Positions 37,544 through 46,452 of a stretch of DNA of 64,000 bases are shown in pieces; position 1 is the first letter of the stretch; each line of letters begins with the position of its first letter. The position numbers and the translations under genes were made by a program. This DNA is from Bacteroidales bacterium (lineage in GTDB: Bacteria > Bacteroidota > Bacteroidia > Bacteroidales > VadinHA17): contig WXFD01000019.1 in assembly GCA_009877105.1 (NCBI GenBank), positions 97,240 to 161,239 of the forward strand, given 5' to 3'. The notes beneath the pieces were generated by a model that was not told the DNA's origin, ran no database searches, and saw only the letters and a list, made by a program, of their open reading frames with translations.

Positions 37544-38980
37544 ATGAAACGAAGAAAATTTTTTCAGTTAACATCGGCAGGGGCGGCAGGGATGGCAATT
37601 GCACCCTCCTGCAGTTCATCCGCACAGAAAAAGGATGAAAAGGATTCCGGGATTGTCATAAATGAAGTTGTTCCCGATTACCGGGATCAGATAAAGGCCT
37701 CTTTCTCTGTGCAGAACAAAAAAGGGGCAAATGACAGGGTGGTGCTTGCACTGATCGGAGCCGGTTCATGGGGGACTAATCTCATTCTGGAAGCCGCCAA
37801 TTCGGGTGAAAATATCCTGATAAAATATATTTGCGATGTTGATGATACACGGGGAGGGCGTGCCATCTCTGAACTGGAGAAAATTCAGGGATTCAGGCCC
37901 ATTGCGGTGAGGGATATGCGAAAGGTGTTTGACGACAAGGAGGTTGACGGCGTCTTTGTCGAGACCCCTGAACACTGGCATGCCCTGGCAACTATCCGGG
38001 CCTGTCAGGCCGGAAAGGATGTTTACGTCGAGAAGACTGTCTCTCATTCAATTTTCGAAGGGCAGCAAATGATTAAGGCAGCCATGAAGTATGAGCGGAT
38101 CGTGCAGTGCGGAACCCAGAACAGGAGCGCCGATTATGCCCTTACGGCCCGGGATTATATCAAGAACGGCGGCCTGGGTGAAATTGTAGCCGTCCATGTG
38201 AAGGAGCTGCTCGAGGGCCCGGTTCCGTTCAACGTAAAGGAGGATTCTCCCGCACCTGATACGATTGACTGGGATATGTGGCTGGGACCGGCACCAAAGG
38301 TACCGTATAATGTATCGAGGAACAAGTCATGGATATATTACTGGGATTACTCAGGCGGACCTGTCACCTCGGGAGGTTCAATACACCAGCTCGATATGGC
38401 CCGACTGATACTTGACAACCCCGGATTTCCAAAATCAGCATATTGTGCCGGCGGCAGGTATTTTTTCAATGATATGCGTGACATCCCTGATTACCAGATG
38501 ACAACATTTGATTATGGAAATTTTGTCCTCACCCTTGAAACCGGTGAATGCACTCCTTATTTCCAGAAGGAGGGCCCCGAGGTAAGATTCGGAACAATCT
38601 ATCCGAAGTGGATGCAGAACGCTACCCGGATTGATATATACGGAACAGAAAGGATGATGATTGCAGGAAGAATGGGCGGCGGCTGGCAGGTTTTCGATAA
38701 GGACGAGAAGCTGGTTGCACAGGATAAGGGAATATTTCCCCTTAAGGCGCATATCCTGAATTACATCGATTGCATAAGGACCAGGAAGCAGCCAAATGGC
38801 AACATCGTGGAAGGACATAACAGTTCAGTTCTGATCCATCTTGCAAACCTGTCCTACAGGGCAGGTAACAAACAGCTGCTGTTCTCGCCTGAGTATGAAA
38901 CTATCACCAACAACAGTGAAGCCCGTGCACTTGCCAGACGAACCTACAGGAAAGGATTCGAAATAAACCAGGAAGTCTGA
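37544..38980 (+). CDS. Tat-exported Gfo/Idh/MocA oxidoreductase (copy 2)
   Basis: Tandem paralogue of the preceding gene, also 478 residues, with long colinear identical stretches (for example ICDVDDTRGGRAI, LATIRACQAGKDVYVEK, GPAPKVPYNVSRNKSW). Signal MKRRKFFQLTSAGAAGMAIAPSC is again Tat-like. Rossmann motif LIGAGSWGTN (about 70-79); lysine motif YVEKTVSHS, lacking the usual proline; catalytic-site IHQLDM. Differences concentrate in the substrate half (EGPVPFNVKEDS against DGPVPFVEKEDT; GPVTSGGSIHQ against GYAFGQGVIHQ), suggesting divergence in sugar preference or a two-subunit enzyme. Last gene of the operon, convergent with the UroD-like gene. Confidence 0.9.
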   Translation: MKRRKFFQLTSAGAAGMAIAPSCSSSAQKKDEKDSGIVINEVVPDYRDQIKASFSVQNKKGANDRVVLALIGAGSWGTNLILEAANSGENILIKYICDVDDTRGGRAISELEKIQGFRPIAVRDMRKVFDDKEVDGVFVETPEHWHALATIRACQAGKDVYVEKTVSHSIFEGQQMIKAAMKYERIVQCGTQNRSADYALTARDYIKNGGLGEIVAVHVKELLEGPVPFNVKEDSPAPDTIDWDMWLGPAPKVPYNVSRNKSWIYYWDYSGGPVTSGGSIHQLDMARLILDNPGFPKSAYCAGGRYFFNDMRDIPDYQMTTFDYGNFVLTLETGECTPYFQKEGPEVRFGTIYPKWMQNATRIDIYGTERMMIAGRMGGGWQVFDKDEKLVAQDKGIFPLKAHILNYIDCIRTRKQPNGNIVEGHNSSVLIHLANLSYRAGNKQLLFSPEYETITNNSEARALARRTYRKGFEINQEV

Positions 38981-38997
38981 GAATATTTTATCCTTTT

Positions 38998-40011
38998 TCA
39001 GACTCTGAATCCCGGTTGTGACACTGCTGTTTCAATAAAAGCAATAATGTTTTCAACCGGGGCGTCTCCTTCAACAGCGTGTGAAGGAGCGAATATATAT
39101 CCTCCTTCTTTGCCAGCTTCGATCAGTTCCCTGGTTTCCCTTATAACATCGTCTACACTGCCGTAGGGTAGAATCCTTTGGATTGACAAGCCACCCCAGA
39201 AAGATAATTTTCTATGATATTGTTTCAATAGTGCCCTTACATCCATCACTTCCGGCTGGAATGGATTGAAACAATCCACTCCGATATCAGCCAGATCGTC
39301 GAAAAGCTCATCAACATCCCCGCACGAATGGATGAAAACATATTTGCCGCGATCCTTGATGAATCTGTATGTTCTTTTCAGGTAAGGATAAATAAATTCC
39401 TTCCACATATCGTATCCCATGATGAGACCTCTCTGCTGACCCCAGTCGTCGCCCAGTTCTATGCCGTCTATGTCATATTTCAGTGCTTCATCAATCTGTT
39501 CGAGATTGTATTGTGTGATTGATTCCATAAGCTCATGGACAAAATCCGTGTTGAGGCAGAAATCCGTCAGCAGATTTTCCATTCCCCTCATGGTCCATGC
39601 CCTTTCAAAAAGGGAAAATCCCATGGCATAAAGCCTGAACCTGTCTCCGTATTTTTCTATTTTTCCGGGAATATCTTTAAAATATCTCTTGTCACGCGGA
39701 TCGGGGAACGCATAGCCTTTAAGTGAAGGTTCAGGCAAAAGATACCCCCTCACATTACCAATATCCTTGTCAATGCTCCTGTCCCATATCACTCCGAAAA
39801 CATCCTGGTACAGATCATCTCCCAGGTGTTTAAAGAAACCCACATCATCACCCAGTTCCAGAATGTGATTCTGCAGGTATTCTTCAATGTCCCTGTCAGC
39901 AAGGTAATTAAGTACCTTTTCCCTTGCTTCGACAGTAAATTTGAAATGCCAGGGCACATAGGGCATATCGCGGAAATTCAGGGCCCTTGTGACTATTTCC
40001 CTTTTCTGCAT
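38998..40011 (-). CDS. UroD/MtaA-superfamily protein (methyltransferase-like)
   Basis: A 337-residue cytoplasmic protein of the uroporphyrinogen-decarboxylase fold. It has IELGDDWGQQRG (about 184-195) and a HxC motif, IHSCGDVDEL (H228, C230), as in the zinc site of corrinoid-linked methyltransferases such as MtaA/CmuA; true HemE enzymes lack it. No corrinoid protein gene is nearby. It is 6 nt from the upstream nitrilase-GH20 gene, so it ends the DeoR-EamA-fusion operon. Possible role: demethylation of a methylated breakdown product; inference only. Heme synthesis is unlikely here. Confidence 0.82.
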   Translation of the reverse strand: MQKREIVTRALNFRDMPYVPWHFKFTVEAREKVLNYLADRDIEEYLQNHILELGDDVGFFKHLGDDLYQDVFGVIWDRSIDKDIGNVRGYLLPEPSLKGYAFPDPRDKRYFKDIPGKIEKYGDRFRLYAMGFSLFERAWTMRGMENLLTDFCLNTDFVHELMESITQYNLEQIDEALKYDIDGIELGDDWGQQRGLIMGYDMWKEFIYPYLKRTYRFIKDRGKYVFIHSCGDVDELFDDLADIGVDCFNPFQPEVMDVRALLKQYHRKLSFWGGLSIQRILPYGSVDDVIRETRELIEAGKEGGYIFAPSHAVEGDAPVENIIAFIETAVSQPGFRV

Positions 40012-40017
40012 TTAGGT

Positions 40018-43000
40018 TTAATTCATGCTGTTCGCCTTGAAGTATTCGATATAGGCTTTTAATTTTTCAATGTATCCTTCAATGTCAAGCAACTGTTCAT
40101 CGTAAATAAGAAAGGACATATCGGGCCGGCGGAATGCAAAGTGCCTTGCCCTGTCCTGCTGCCAGAAAAATTGCCTCTCAGGAGTGGAAAAGCCTTTAGG
40201 GAATCTCGTTTCCTCGTAGGTCCTCACCAGATCATTGAAAACTTTTTCTCTTCTTTCAAGTATGCCTTCGGCGATCTGCCTGGCTGATTGCAGCTTCTCA
40301 AGTGACACGTTGCAATCGACGAACCTGTTCCTGTGGGCATCCCTGATTGCATATTCGAGTGCAGAAAGGTTGAGATAGGTCAGGCAGGTATGCCTGACAA
40401 GTTCCGCGGTGGTTCTTAATATTTCAAAATCATAGGGATGCTCCGCACCAGAATGAAGGTTGTCCTCAATGATCCGTAATGCCCTTTCCATTTTCCCAAG
40501 CATATCTTCAGACTGCTCCACCTTCTGCCTGTATCGCGTGTTCCAGAAGGGATCATATTCCAGGGCATCACCGCGGGGGAGATCGGGCAGATGTGTCTTG
40601 CCTATCTCACCATAGTGCCAGACATTACGCTCCATGGTCCAGGCATAGTAGTAAACACCTTCGTTAATAAGACGAAACAGTTCAGCGATGCCGGATGCCC
40701 GGCGTCCGTAATAGTTATTAAAGTATGTTTCCCTGAATTCCCCGAGCGATGGTTCCTTTCCGTTCCACGATCTGGCAGCTGCATTGACAAAATGCATCAT
40801 CCACATCTGGTTATGCAGATCGTCATCATCCCATGATGTGCAGATCATCCCGTCAAAAACACCCGATTGTGCCGCATGGGAGAGGAATCTGAATGATTTC
40901 TCGAGGCTTCCTGTCCTGTTTTCGCCGCTTTCCGATTTTTCAAAATCGTAGGGCACCATCATGGGGACAACACCCGGATTGGGATCATAGGCATACACCT
41001 TATGTCCGAGTGATTTTGCCTCCCTTACATATTTCAGATCCGAAGTCTCATAATCATAACTTTCTGTGAGAATGAGTCCCTTAACCGGTTCTATTCCTTT
41101 TGCTGGCGAATCTCCTGTTTTCCACTCCATGGGAGCCTCCCAGGCCATCACTTTCCGCCCCTTTTTCTGAAGTAAGAGGGCTGATTTGTTTATGAATAAC
41201 TGGTATAATCCGCTTCGGCCGATCTCCATTGCTTTTGCCCTGCACTGATCACATGCGCCCAGTTCGTATGTCTCATCCGAACCGATATGAATATATTCCG
41301 AGCCGGGAGTGGCTTTTATTGCATCGTTCCAGAGGTCATAAAGCAGATCGTAACTTCCTTGCTTCAGAGGGCAGAATTCCCAGTTAGATGATTCGATTTC
41401 CCTGAGATGTTTATGCTGCGGCCATTTCAGGATAAAGCTTACATGTCCGAGTCCCTGGACAAGCGGAACAATCTGAATATGATATTGTCGGGCATATCTG
41501 GTGAACTCCTGCATCTCTACCATGGTGAATGCTCCGGGTGCCCCTATTTCGGGATGACTTGGATAGGCAAACTTGTCTTCCCATTCCCATACCAGCATGT
41601 TTACCTTGTAGGAAGCCAGTTCTTTTATGAAAGCTTTTACATAGGATGCCTTATCCTGGTGATGCTTGGTATCATAATGGATTGCCCTCTGCAGGATATC
41701 GGGCCAGTCATTTATTGTCATGGCCGGTATCTTCAGTTTACCGCCTGCATTGCTTATTAACTGCAGAAGTGTTTGTGTACCATAGAAAAGACCATCCTCA
41801 GTGCGGGCTTTGATTATTACCCTTTTTCCTGATGCGGTAAGCTGATATCCCTGCGGCTTAACGGCTGCCGGCACCTGACGCCGGGATAAAATAATTGCCT
41901 GTCCGCTGCCTTCGTTTCCAACTTCTGCCCTGACGTTCCATTTCCGGCCAAGATCCCTTATCAGTTCTTCAGCTGCAAACCTGTCGGCAGGTGAAGGATT
42001 TTTATCAAGAACGATGGTGAGGCTTTCCCCTATTGCAAAATCCCCGCTGCCCGGTTTGACCTCCTGCGGATATGGAATTACATCCAGACCCATGGTTGAA
42101 AGAAGGCTTTTCCGGGCAGGTTCTCCGGGCCCGTAATCCACCTTTTTTACCGCCTCAAGCTGTCGTTCCCTGTCACCGGTTGTAAGTTTAATATCCTTGT
42201 ACCTTTCCAGTACAGGAGGAGAGGGATTGGTAAGGGTAGCGTTCAGCTCCGGCCGCCGCAATTTCATCATCATGGCCCTGGTATTGTTTGTCCCGTTTAT
42301 TGTTTCCCACCAGGTGCTGTTATAAGTTCTTTCCTTTGAGAAATCAATCTCAGCCATTATTATGGTATTCTCCCTGCCAAGGGCTTCGGCAACAACATTG
42401 CCGTTGAAATCGATTATACCGGTACCTTCGGTACCCAGTACAACCGGGGCAATATAAACCGATTGATCCTTAGCTCTTGTGATATACATCGATGCTGTAC
42501 TGAGGCTCTCTCCCGGCTTGTTGTCGAGAGCCATCGTCGGATTGAAAATAATGTCGGCACCTTTCAGCGCATAGGTTGAGGGGATTTCCGGATATGAAAT
42601 TTCCAGACAAGTGGCAATAGCAATAGTTGCAAAATCAGTTTCATACACTTCATACTGATCACCGGTAGATACCAGCCATGTTTCCAGTACCGGCAGAAGG
42701 GTCTTGCGATGCTTTCCGATGATATTTCCCTGGCGGTCGAACACAAGGGCAGAGTTAAACACTTTGTCGCCGGCATCTTCGTAAAGCGGAGCAATAATAT
42801 ACATTTTGTATTTCCGGGCAATCTGAGCGATCTGATCCGTAAAAGGTCCCGGAACACTGAGTGCAAGTGAATTGAAAAGAATCTTCCCTGTGACGGGATC
42901 TTTCTTGTCGACATGGAGGCCGTATGATCCGATGTTCTGGATATCTTCAGGTCCGCAAACCAGATCTGCCCCCATTTCCCCGGCCTGTTCAAACAGCTTG

Positions 43001-43197
43001 AGGATATTGTTGAAATTACCGGTCATTTTGGGATATACCGCAGTGGGATCATAATTGCCCATGAACGGATCCTCATTCGGCATCGCCGAAGCCTGCACAA
43101 CGGCAATCTTTGCTGAACCCCTGTTCTGACACATTGCAGCAAGGGGTAATGATGCAGCCAATACGGTAAGGATGAGATACAACCCGATATTTCTCAT
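40018..43197 (-). CDS. Secreted fusion: nitrilase-type amidohydrolase + GH20 beta-N-acetylhexosaminidase
   Basis: A 1059-residue exported protein with a signal peptide (MRNIGLYLILTVLAASLPLAAM). Residues about 28-320 form a complete carbon-nitrogen hydrolase (nitrilase) domain with the Glu-Lys-Cys triad at E84 (CGPEDI), K165 (GKHRKTLLP) and C197 (IATCLEISYP). After a linker, residues about 371-500 match the GH20b domain (YPQEVKPGSGDF, EDGLFYGTQTLLQL) and 500-730 the GH20 barrel with the Asp-Glu pair D641-E642 (IHIGSDETYE). The remaining C-terminus is helical. Both active sites look intact, so the protein may release an N-acylated amino sugar and hydrolyse an amide of the same material. Exported nitrilases are rare, and I know of no characterised nitrilase-GH20 fusion. 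Confidence 0.92.
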   Translation of the reverse strand: MRNIGLYLILTVLAASLPLAAMCQNRGSAKIAVVQASAMPNEDPFMGNYDPTAVYPKMTGNFNNILKLFEQAGEMGADLVCGPEDIQNIGSYGLHVDKKDPVTGKILFNSLALSVPGPFTDQIAQIARKYKMYIIAPLYEDAGDKVFNSALVFDRQGNIIGKHRKTLLPVLETWLVSTGDQYEVYETDFATIAIATCLEISYPEIPSTYALKGADIIFNPTMALDNKPGESLSTASMYITRAKDQSVYIAPVVLGTEGTGIIDFNGNVVAEALGRENTIIMAEIDFSKERTYNSTWWETINGTNNTRAMMMKLRRPELNATLTNPSPPVLERYKDIKLTTGDRERQLEAVKKVDYGPGEPARKSLLSTMGLDVIPYPQEVKPGSGDFAIGESLTIVLDKNPSPADRFAAEELIRDLGRKWNVRAEVGNEGSGQAIILSRRQVPAAVKPQGYQLTASGKRVIIKARTEDGLFYGTQTLLQLISNAGGKLKIPAMTINDWPDILQRAIHYDTKHHQDKASYVKAFIKELASYKVNMLVWEWEDKFAYPSHPEIGAPGAFTMVEMQEFTRYARQYHIQIVPLVQGLGHVSFILKWPQHKHLREIESSNWEFCPLKQGSYDLLYDLWNDAIKATPGSEYIHIGSDETYELGACDQCRAKAMEIGRSGLYQLFINKSALLLQKKGRKVMAWEAPMEWKTGDSPAKGIEPVKGLILTESYDYETSDLKYVREAKSLGHKVYAYDPNPGVVPMMVPYDFEKSESGENRTGSLEKSFRFLSHAAQSGVFDGMICTSWDDDDLHNQMWMMHFVNAAARSWNGKEPSLGEFRETYFNNYYGRRASGIAELFRLINEGVYYYAWTMERNVWHYGEIGKTHLPDLPRGDALEYDPFWNTRYRQKVEQSEDMLGKMERALRIIEDNLHSGAEHPYDFEILRTTAELVRHTCLTYLNLSALEYAIRDAHRNRFVDCNVSLEKLQSARQIAEGILERREKVFNDLVRTYEETRFPKGFSTPERQFFWQQDRARHFAFRRPDMSFLIYDEQLLDIEGYIEKLKAYIEYFKANSMN

Positions 43198-43267
43198 TTT
43201 TTATTTTTAAAATTGGAAAAATTCTTTGTAATTCATTCAATTATGTCAGTATACCTGAGAAATAGCA

Positions 43268-44131
43268 TCATTCCGCCATCAGATAAACCGCAATCAGTGC
43301 AATTACTATTCCGGCCATGATTACCGGGTTGGGGATAACGGAATAAATGACCAGGGAGATAAAAACTGTTATTACCGGTGCTATTGCATTTGTGAGAGGA
43401 GCAACAATTATCACTTTGCCATGCCTGATGGCATACACGAGGGTGAGTGCACCGATGGAATTGAGCAATGATACTATCGCTGCAAGGTAGGGACCCCTGA
43501 ATCCGTAATTGATTTCCTGGCTCCAGTCCGTAAAAAGGTATGCGAAAGGATTCAACAGGAGGGCCCAGATCATCATATAAAAAAATATGCTTTCCGCCTT
43601 CATGTGAAAGTTGGCTTTTTTCATAAAGAAAGCCTGTATTCCCCAGGCGAGAAAAACCAGTATGGCAAAAATGAACCAGAGATAACCCTTTATGATAGTA
43701 TTGTCGGGTTTCTGGAAAGACAGAAGGACAATGGCAATAAGAGCCATAATGATCCCTGTCCAGTGTCGTTTTGTGGTGGTTTCCCTGAGAAAAACGATGG
43801 ATAACAAAACAGTAACCGCGGGTGAGAGCGAAATAATAGGAAAAACAAGGTAGGCAGGGCCATCGGCAAGTGCCTGAAACAGTACAATCTGACCTCCGGC
43901 ACCTGTCAGCCCGATAATACTTCCCAGCAGGATTGACCTGGGATCCCGGTCCAGCTTCCATTTGATAATCGCAAGCCCGACAATTGCACAGGGTACCATG
44001 GTGAGGGACCAGACAATGTATATCAGTGTTGCAGGAAATCCGGCTCTCTCCGGCAGTTCAATCAACGCGCCCCAGATTCCCCAGAATATAGTGGTGGTAA
44101 GTGCAAAAAGCAGCCACGGTCTTTTAATCAT
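43268..44131 (-). CDS. EamA/DMT-family transporter
   Basis: A 287-residue inner-membrane protein with about ten hydrophobic helices in two repeated halves, as in drug/metabolite transporters (IKRPWLLFALTTTIFWGIWG at the start; the second half begins near LWFIFAILVFLAWGIQ). Such proteins move metabolites, amino acids or sugars, often outward. It lies 50 nt after the DeoR gene and 70 nt before the nitrilase-GH20 gene, so it probably carries a substrate or product of that operon. Direction and substrate cannot be told. Confidence 0.85.
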   Translation of the reverse strand: MIKRPWLLFALTTTIFWGIWGALIELPERAGFPATLIYIVWSLTMVPCAIVGLAIIKWKLDRDPRSILLGSIIGLTGAGGQIVLFQALADGPAYLVFPIISLSPAVTVLLSIVFLRETTTKRHWTGIIMALIAIVLLSFQKPDNTIIKGYLWFIFAILVFLAWGIQAFFMKKANFHMKAESIFFYMMIWALLLNPFAYLFTDWSQEINYGFRGPYLAAIVSLLNSIGALTLVYAIRHGKVIIVAPLTNAIAPVITVFISLVIYSVIPNPVIMAGIVIALIAVYLMAE

Positions 44132-44181
44132 GATTCACAGTTTAAAATATGAAAGGAACAATAATTGTTGTGGTGCAGGGA

Positions 44182-44967
44182 TCAGACCACGATTACTTCA
44201 ATGCCGTTTTTCTCCAGGCTGACCCGGTCTTCAGCTTTAATCCCGGAATCGGTTATCACCGTATTGACGTATGTTATCGGACCAATTAGTGCAAACCTTT
44301 TCTTACGGAACTTGCTGGAGTCTGCAACCACAATTACTTTCTGTGCGGTATTTATCATGATCCTGTTAAGGTGAGCCTCTTCACTGTTGGGTGTTGATAA
44401 TCCGTATGTGGTATCAAATCCGTCAACCCCGAGAAAGAGCTTGTCGCAAAAAAACCTGCCGAAGTTTTCATCTGCAAGAACTCCCACGAGAGACAGGGAT
44501 TTTTTTCTGAGCATTCCACCAGGCATGAAAATGTTTATTCCTTCATATTCCGACAGAATAACTGCGATGTTCAGGGCATTGGTAATAATTGTGAGATTCC
44601 TGAATCTGCCAAGAAGCTTTGCAATCTCCGTTGTGGTGGTGCCTGAATCCAGGACTATTGTATCTCCTTCTTCAATAAGTCTGACTGCGGCATTTGCTAT
44701 CCTTTGCTTTTCTTTCAGATATTCCTTCTGCTTATCAGTTATGGAGGGATCTATACCCATGCGGTAATATTTGATTTTTATTGCACCGCCCCTGGCCCTT
44801 ATAAGCATGTTCTGTTTTTCAAGATGAGTAAGGTCATTTCTGATGGTCACCTCACTTATATTGAACATTTTGCTCAGATCTGTAACCCCTACCTGGCCTT
44901 TGGCTTCCAGTTCTTCAAGGATCCTGGCACGGCGCGAAACAGTGGATTTGTTTGAGAGCCTTTCCAT
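44182..44967 (-). CDS. DeoR/GlpR-family transcriptional regulator
   Basis: A 261-residue regulator. The N-terminal helix-turn-helix (about 10-62) shows the DeoR pattern RILEELEAKGQVGVTDLSK, VTIRNDLTHLE and ARGGAI. The C-terminal sugar-phosphate-sensing domain (about 80-250) has DSGTTTTEIAKLL and ADSSKF motifs typical of the family, which usually represses carbohydrate genes until a phosphorylated sugar binds. It is the first gene of its operon and is divergent from the oxoamine-synthase-like gene, so the 285-bp gap probably carries its operators. The only transcription factor I find in the window. Confidence 0.92.
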   Translation of the reverse strand: MERLSNKSTVSRRARILEELEAKGQVGVTDLSKMFNISEVTIRNDLTHLEKQNMLIRARGGAIKIKYYRMGIDPSITDKQKEYLKEKQRIANAAVRLIEEGDTIVLDSGTTTTEIAKLLGRFRNLTIITNALNIAVILSEYEGINIFMPGGMLRKKSLSLVGVLADENFGRFFCDKLFLGVDGFDTTYGLSTPNSEEAHLNRIMINTAQKVIVVADSSKFRKKRFALIGPITYVNTVITDSGIKAEDRVSLEKNGIEVIVV

Positions 44968-45252
44968 TTTACTGATATTTAATAGTCAGATATGTTTGTA
45001 CCGAAAAGAATTATGCAATTTAAATAAAAATAGCTCACAACAAGGGATCTGTCCATTTATTAATTCACAAATAACTGTTTTTTGAAACAAAAACTGCTTT
45101 CAGATCATTAAAACAATGATTCAGACTTGTGAACAATACTTATTGATTGAAAAATGACTGTTAAAACCTTGAAAATTCCCTTGATTTATTATATTTATAT
45201 CAAATCCTGTTTTGTTTTTCGGCAACCATGATACCCTTTATCCTGTGTCCTT
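44968..45252. promoter_or_regulatory. Divergent regulatory region of the DeoR and oxoamine-synthase loci
   Basis: AT-rich. TTCACAA (45064-45070) and TTGTGAA (45127-45133) form an inverted pair 56 bp apart; a CTCACAACAA lies near 45032. Between them, GTTTTT-TGAAAC-AAAAAC (45077-45094) is a short inverted repeat. A plus-strand TATGTTTG (44991-44998) matches the -7 consensus but is far from the plus-strand gene. Candidate operator sites for the adjacent DeoR protein; unproven. Confidence 0.4.
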
Positions 45253-46350
45253 ATGGTAGTATTGGATGGTGAAATCGGAAATTATGTTATCAGCGGCAAT
45301 AAAAAATACTCATACTTTGCCGGAAACAATTATCTGGGCCTGGCGACTCATCCTGAAATAAAGGATGCCGCCGTCAGAGCTGTAAAAAAATACGGCACCG
45401 GTTTTTCAGCCTCACGTCAGACAACAGGAACTTCATGGCTCCATCTTGAACTTGAAAAGGAACTGTCACTTTTCAAACAGAAGGACGATTCGGTGATTTT
45501 TGCTTCAGGTTATCTTGGGAACCGCATTTTAATGGAAGTCCTGCAGGACAGGTATGCATCAGTATTTATTGACCAGGATTCCCATCCGAGCATAATCTTC
45601 GGAATACCTGCCGGCAAAAGTGATATTTTCCGGTATAATCATTGTGATACTGCTGATCTGGAGTCAAAACTGAAAGAGAATAACAGGGGCATGCCCCTGA
45701 TCATCACCGATGGCGTTTTCGCCCTGACCGGTGAAATTGCCCCGCTGGATAAGATATATGATCTTGCAACAGGCTACAATGGGATACTGATAGTGGACGA
45801 TGCTCATTCAACAGGGATACTGGGAGAAACCGGCAGGGGAACGCCTGAACATTTTGGACTGGACGGCGCCAAAGGGATCTGGCAGTCGGAAACAATGAGC
45901 AAAGCACTTGGAAGCTACGGGGGATTCATTTCATCAGACTCGGTACTGACCGGACAGATACGCGAAAGCTCTGCAATCTACCAGGCATCAACTTCACTGC
46001 CGCCTGCGGTTGTTGCTGCCGGAACAGCTTCGCTTAAGATCATCAGGGAAAATCCGGGCTTCAGAACTGAACTGACAGAAAAGGCCCGCTTCCTGAGGAA
46101 TGGGATTATTTCACTCGGATTTCATACATGCCGGGGAATTACTCCGATAATCCCGATTTTTGAAGACGGCCATGAATCAGCCGGCAATTTGTCGGCTTTC
46201 CTTGAACAACATGGAATAATTGTTCCTGTCATAAATTATCCCGGACTGAAATCCAATTTCATGTTAAGGATAACGGTTTCAGTATTACATGAATATCAGC
46301 AGATTGAAAAGCTTCTGGATATCCTGCATGATTGGAAAAACAGATATTAA
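45253..46350 (+). CDS. Alpha-oxoamine-synthase-like PLP enzyme (AONS/KBL family), short form
   Basis: A 365-residue PLP-dependent fold-type I enzyme. Family signatures are FAGNNYLGLATHPE (about 22-35), the substrate region SGYLGNR, VDDAHSTG (D182/H185) and the PLP lysine in ETMSKALGSYGG (K217). Members condense an amino acid with an acyl-CoA (8-amino-7-oxononanoate synthase, 2-amino-3-ketobutyrate ligase, serine palmitoyltransferase). It lacks about 25-30 N-terminal residues normally present, and no other biotin gene is near, so biotin synthesis is doubtful. It lies 102 nt upstream of a dipeptide epimerase on the same strand and may act on its product. Confidence 0.85.
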   Translation: MVVLDGEIGNYVISGNKKYSYFAGNNYLGLATHPEIKDAAVRAVKKYGTGFSASRQTTGTSWLHLELEKELSLFKQKDDSVIFASGYLGNRILMEVLQDRYASVFIDQDSHPSIIFGIPAGKSDIFRYNHCDTADLESKLKENNRGMPLIITDGVFALTGEIAPLDKIYDLATGYNGILIVDDAHSTGILGETGRGTPEHFGLDGAKGIWQSETMSKALGSYGGFISSDSVLTGQIRESSAIYQASTSLPPAVVAAGTASLKIIRENPGFRTELTEKARFLRNGIISLGFHTCRGITPIIPIFEDGHESAGNLSAFLEQHGIIVPVINYPGLKSNFMLRITVSVLHEYQQIEKLLDILHDWKNRY

Positions 46351-46452
46351 ACAGGATTTTCAGCAGGCGGGTCAATTAAAAGTGAGAAGAAATACTGAAT
46401 AAAAAGTTGTCAGGGCATGGTGGAGAGAATCGATTTTTTTAAAAAATAGAAT

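Noticed and set aside
38998..40011. HemE (heme biosynthesis)
   Set aside because: The HxC motif and the operon context fit a methyltransferase-like paralogue better.
43233..43961. 242-codon minus-strand frame overlapping the EamA gene
   Set aside because: It is an out-of-frame shadow of the transporter; the composition is unlike a real protein (many Cys, His and Ser).
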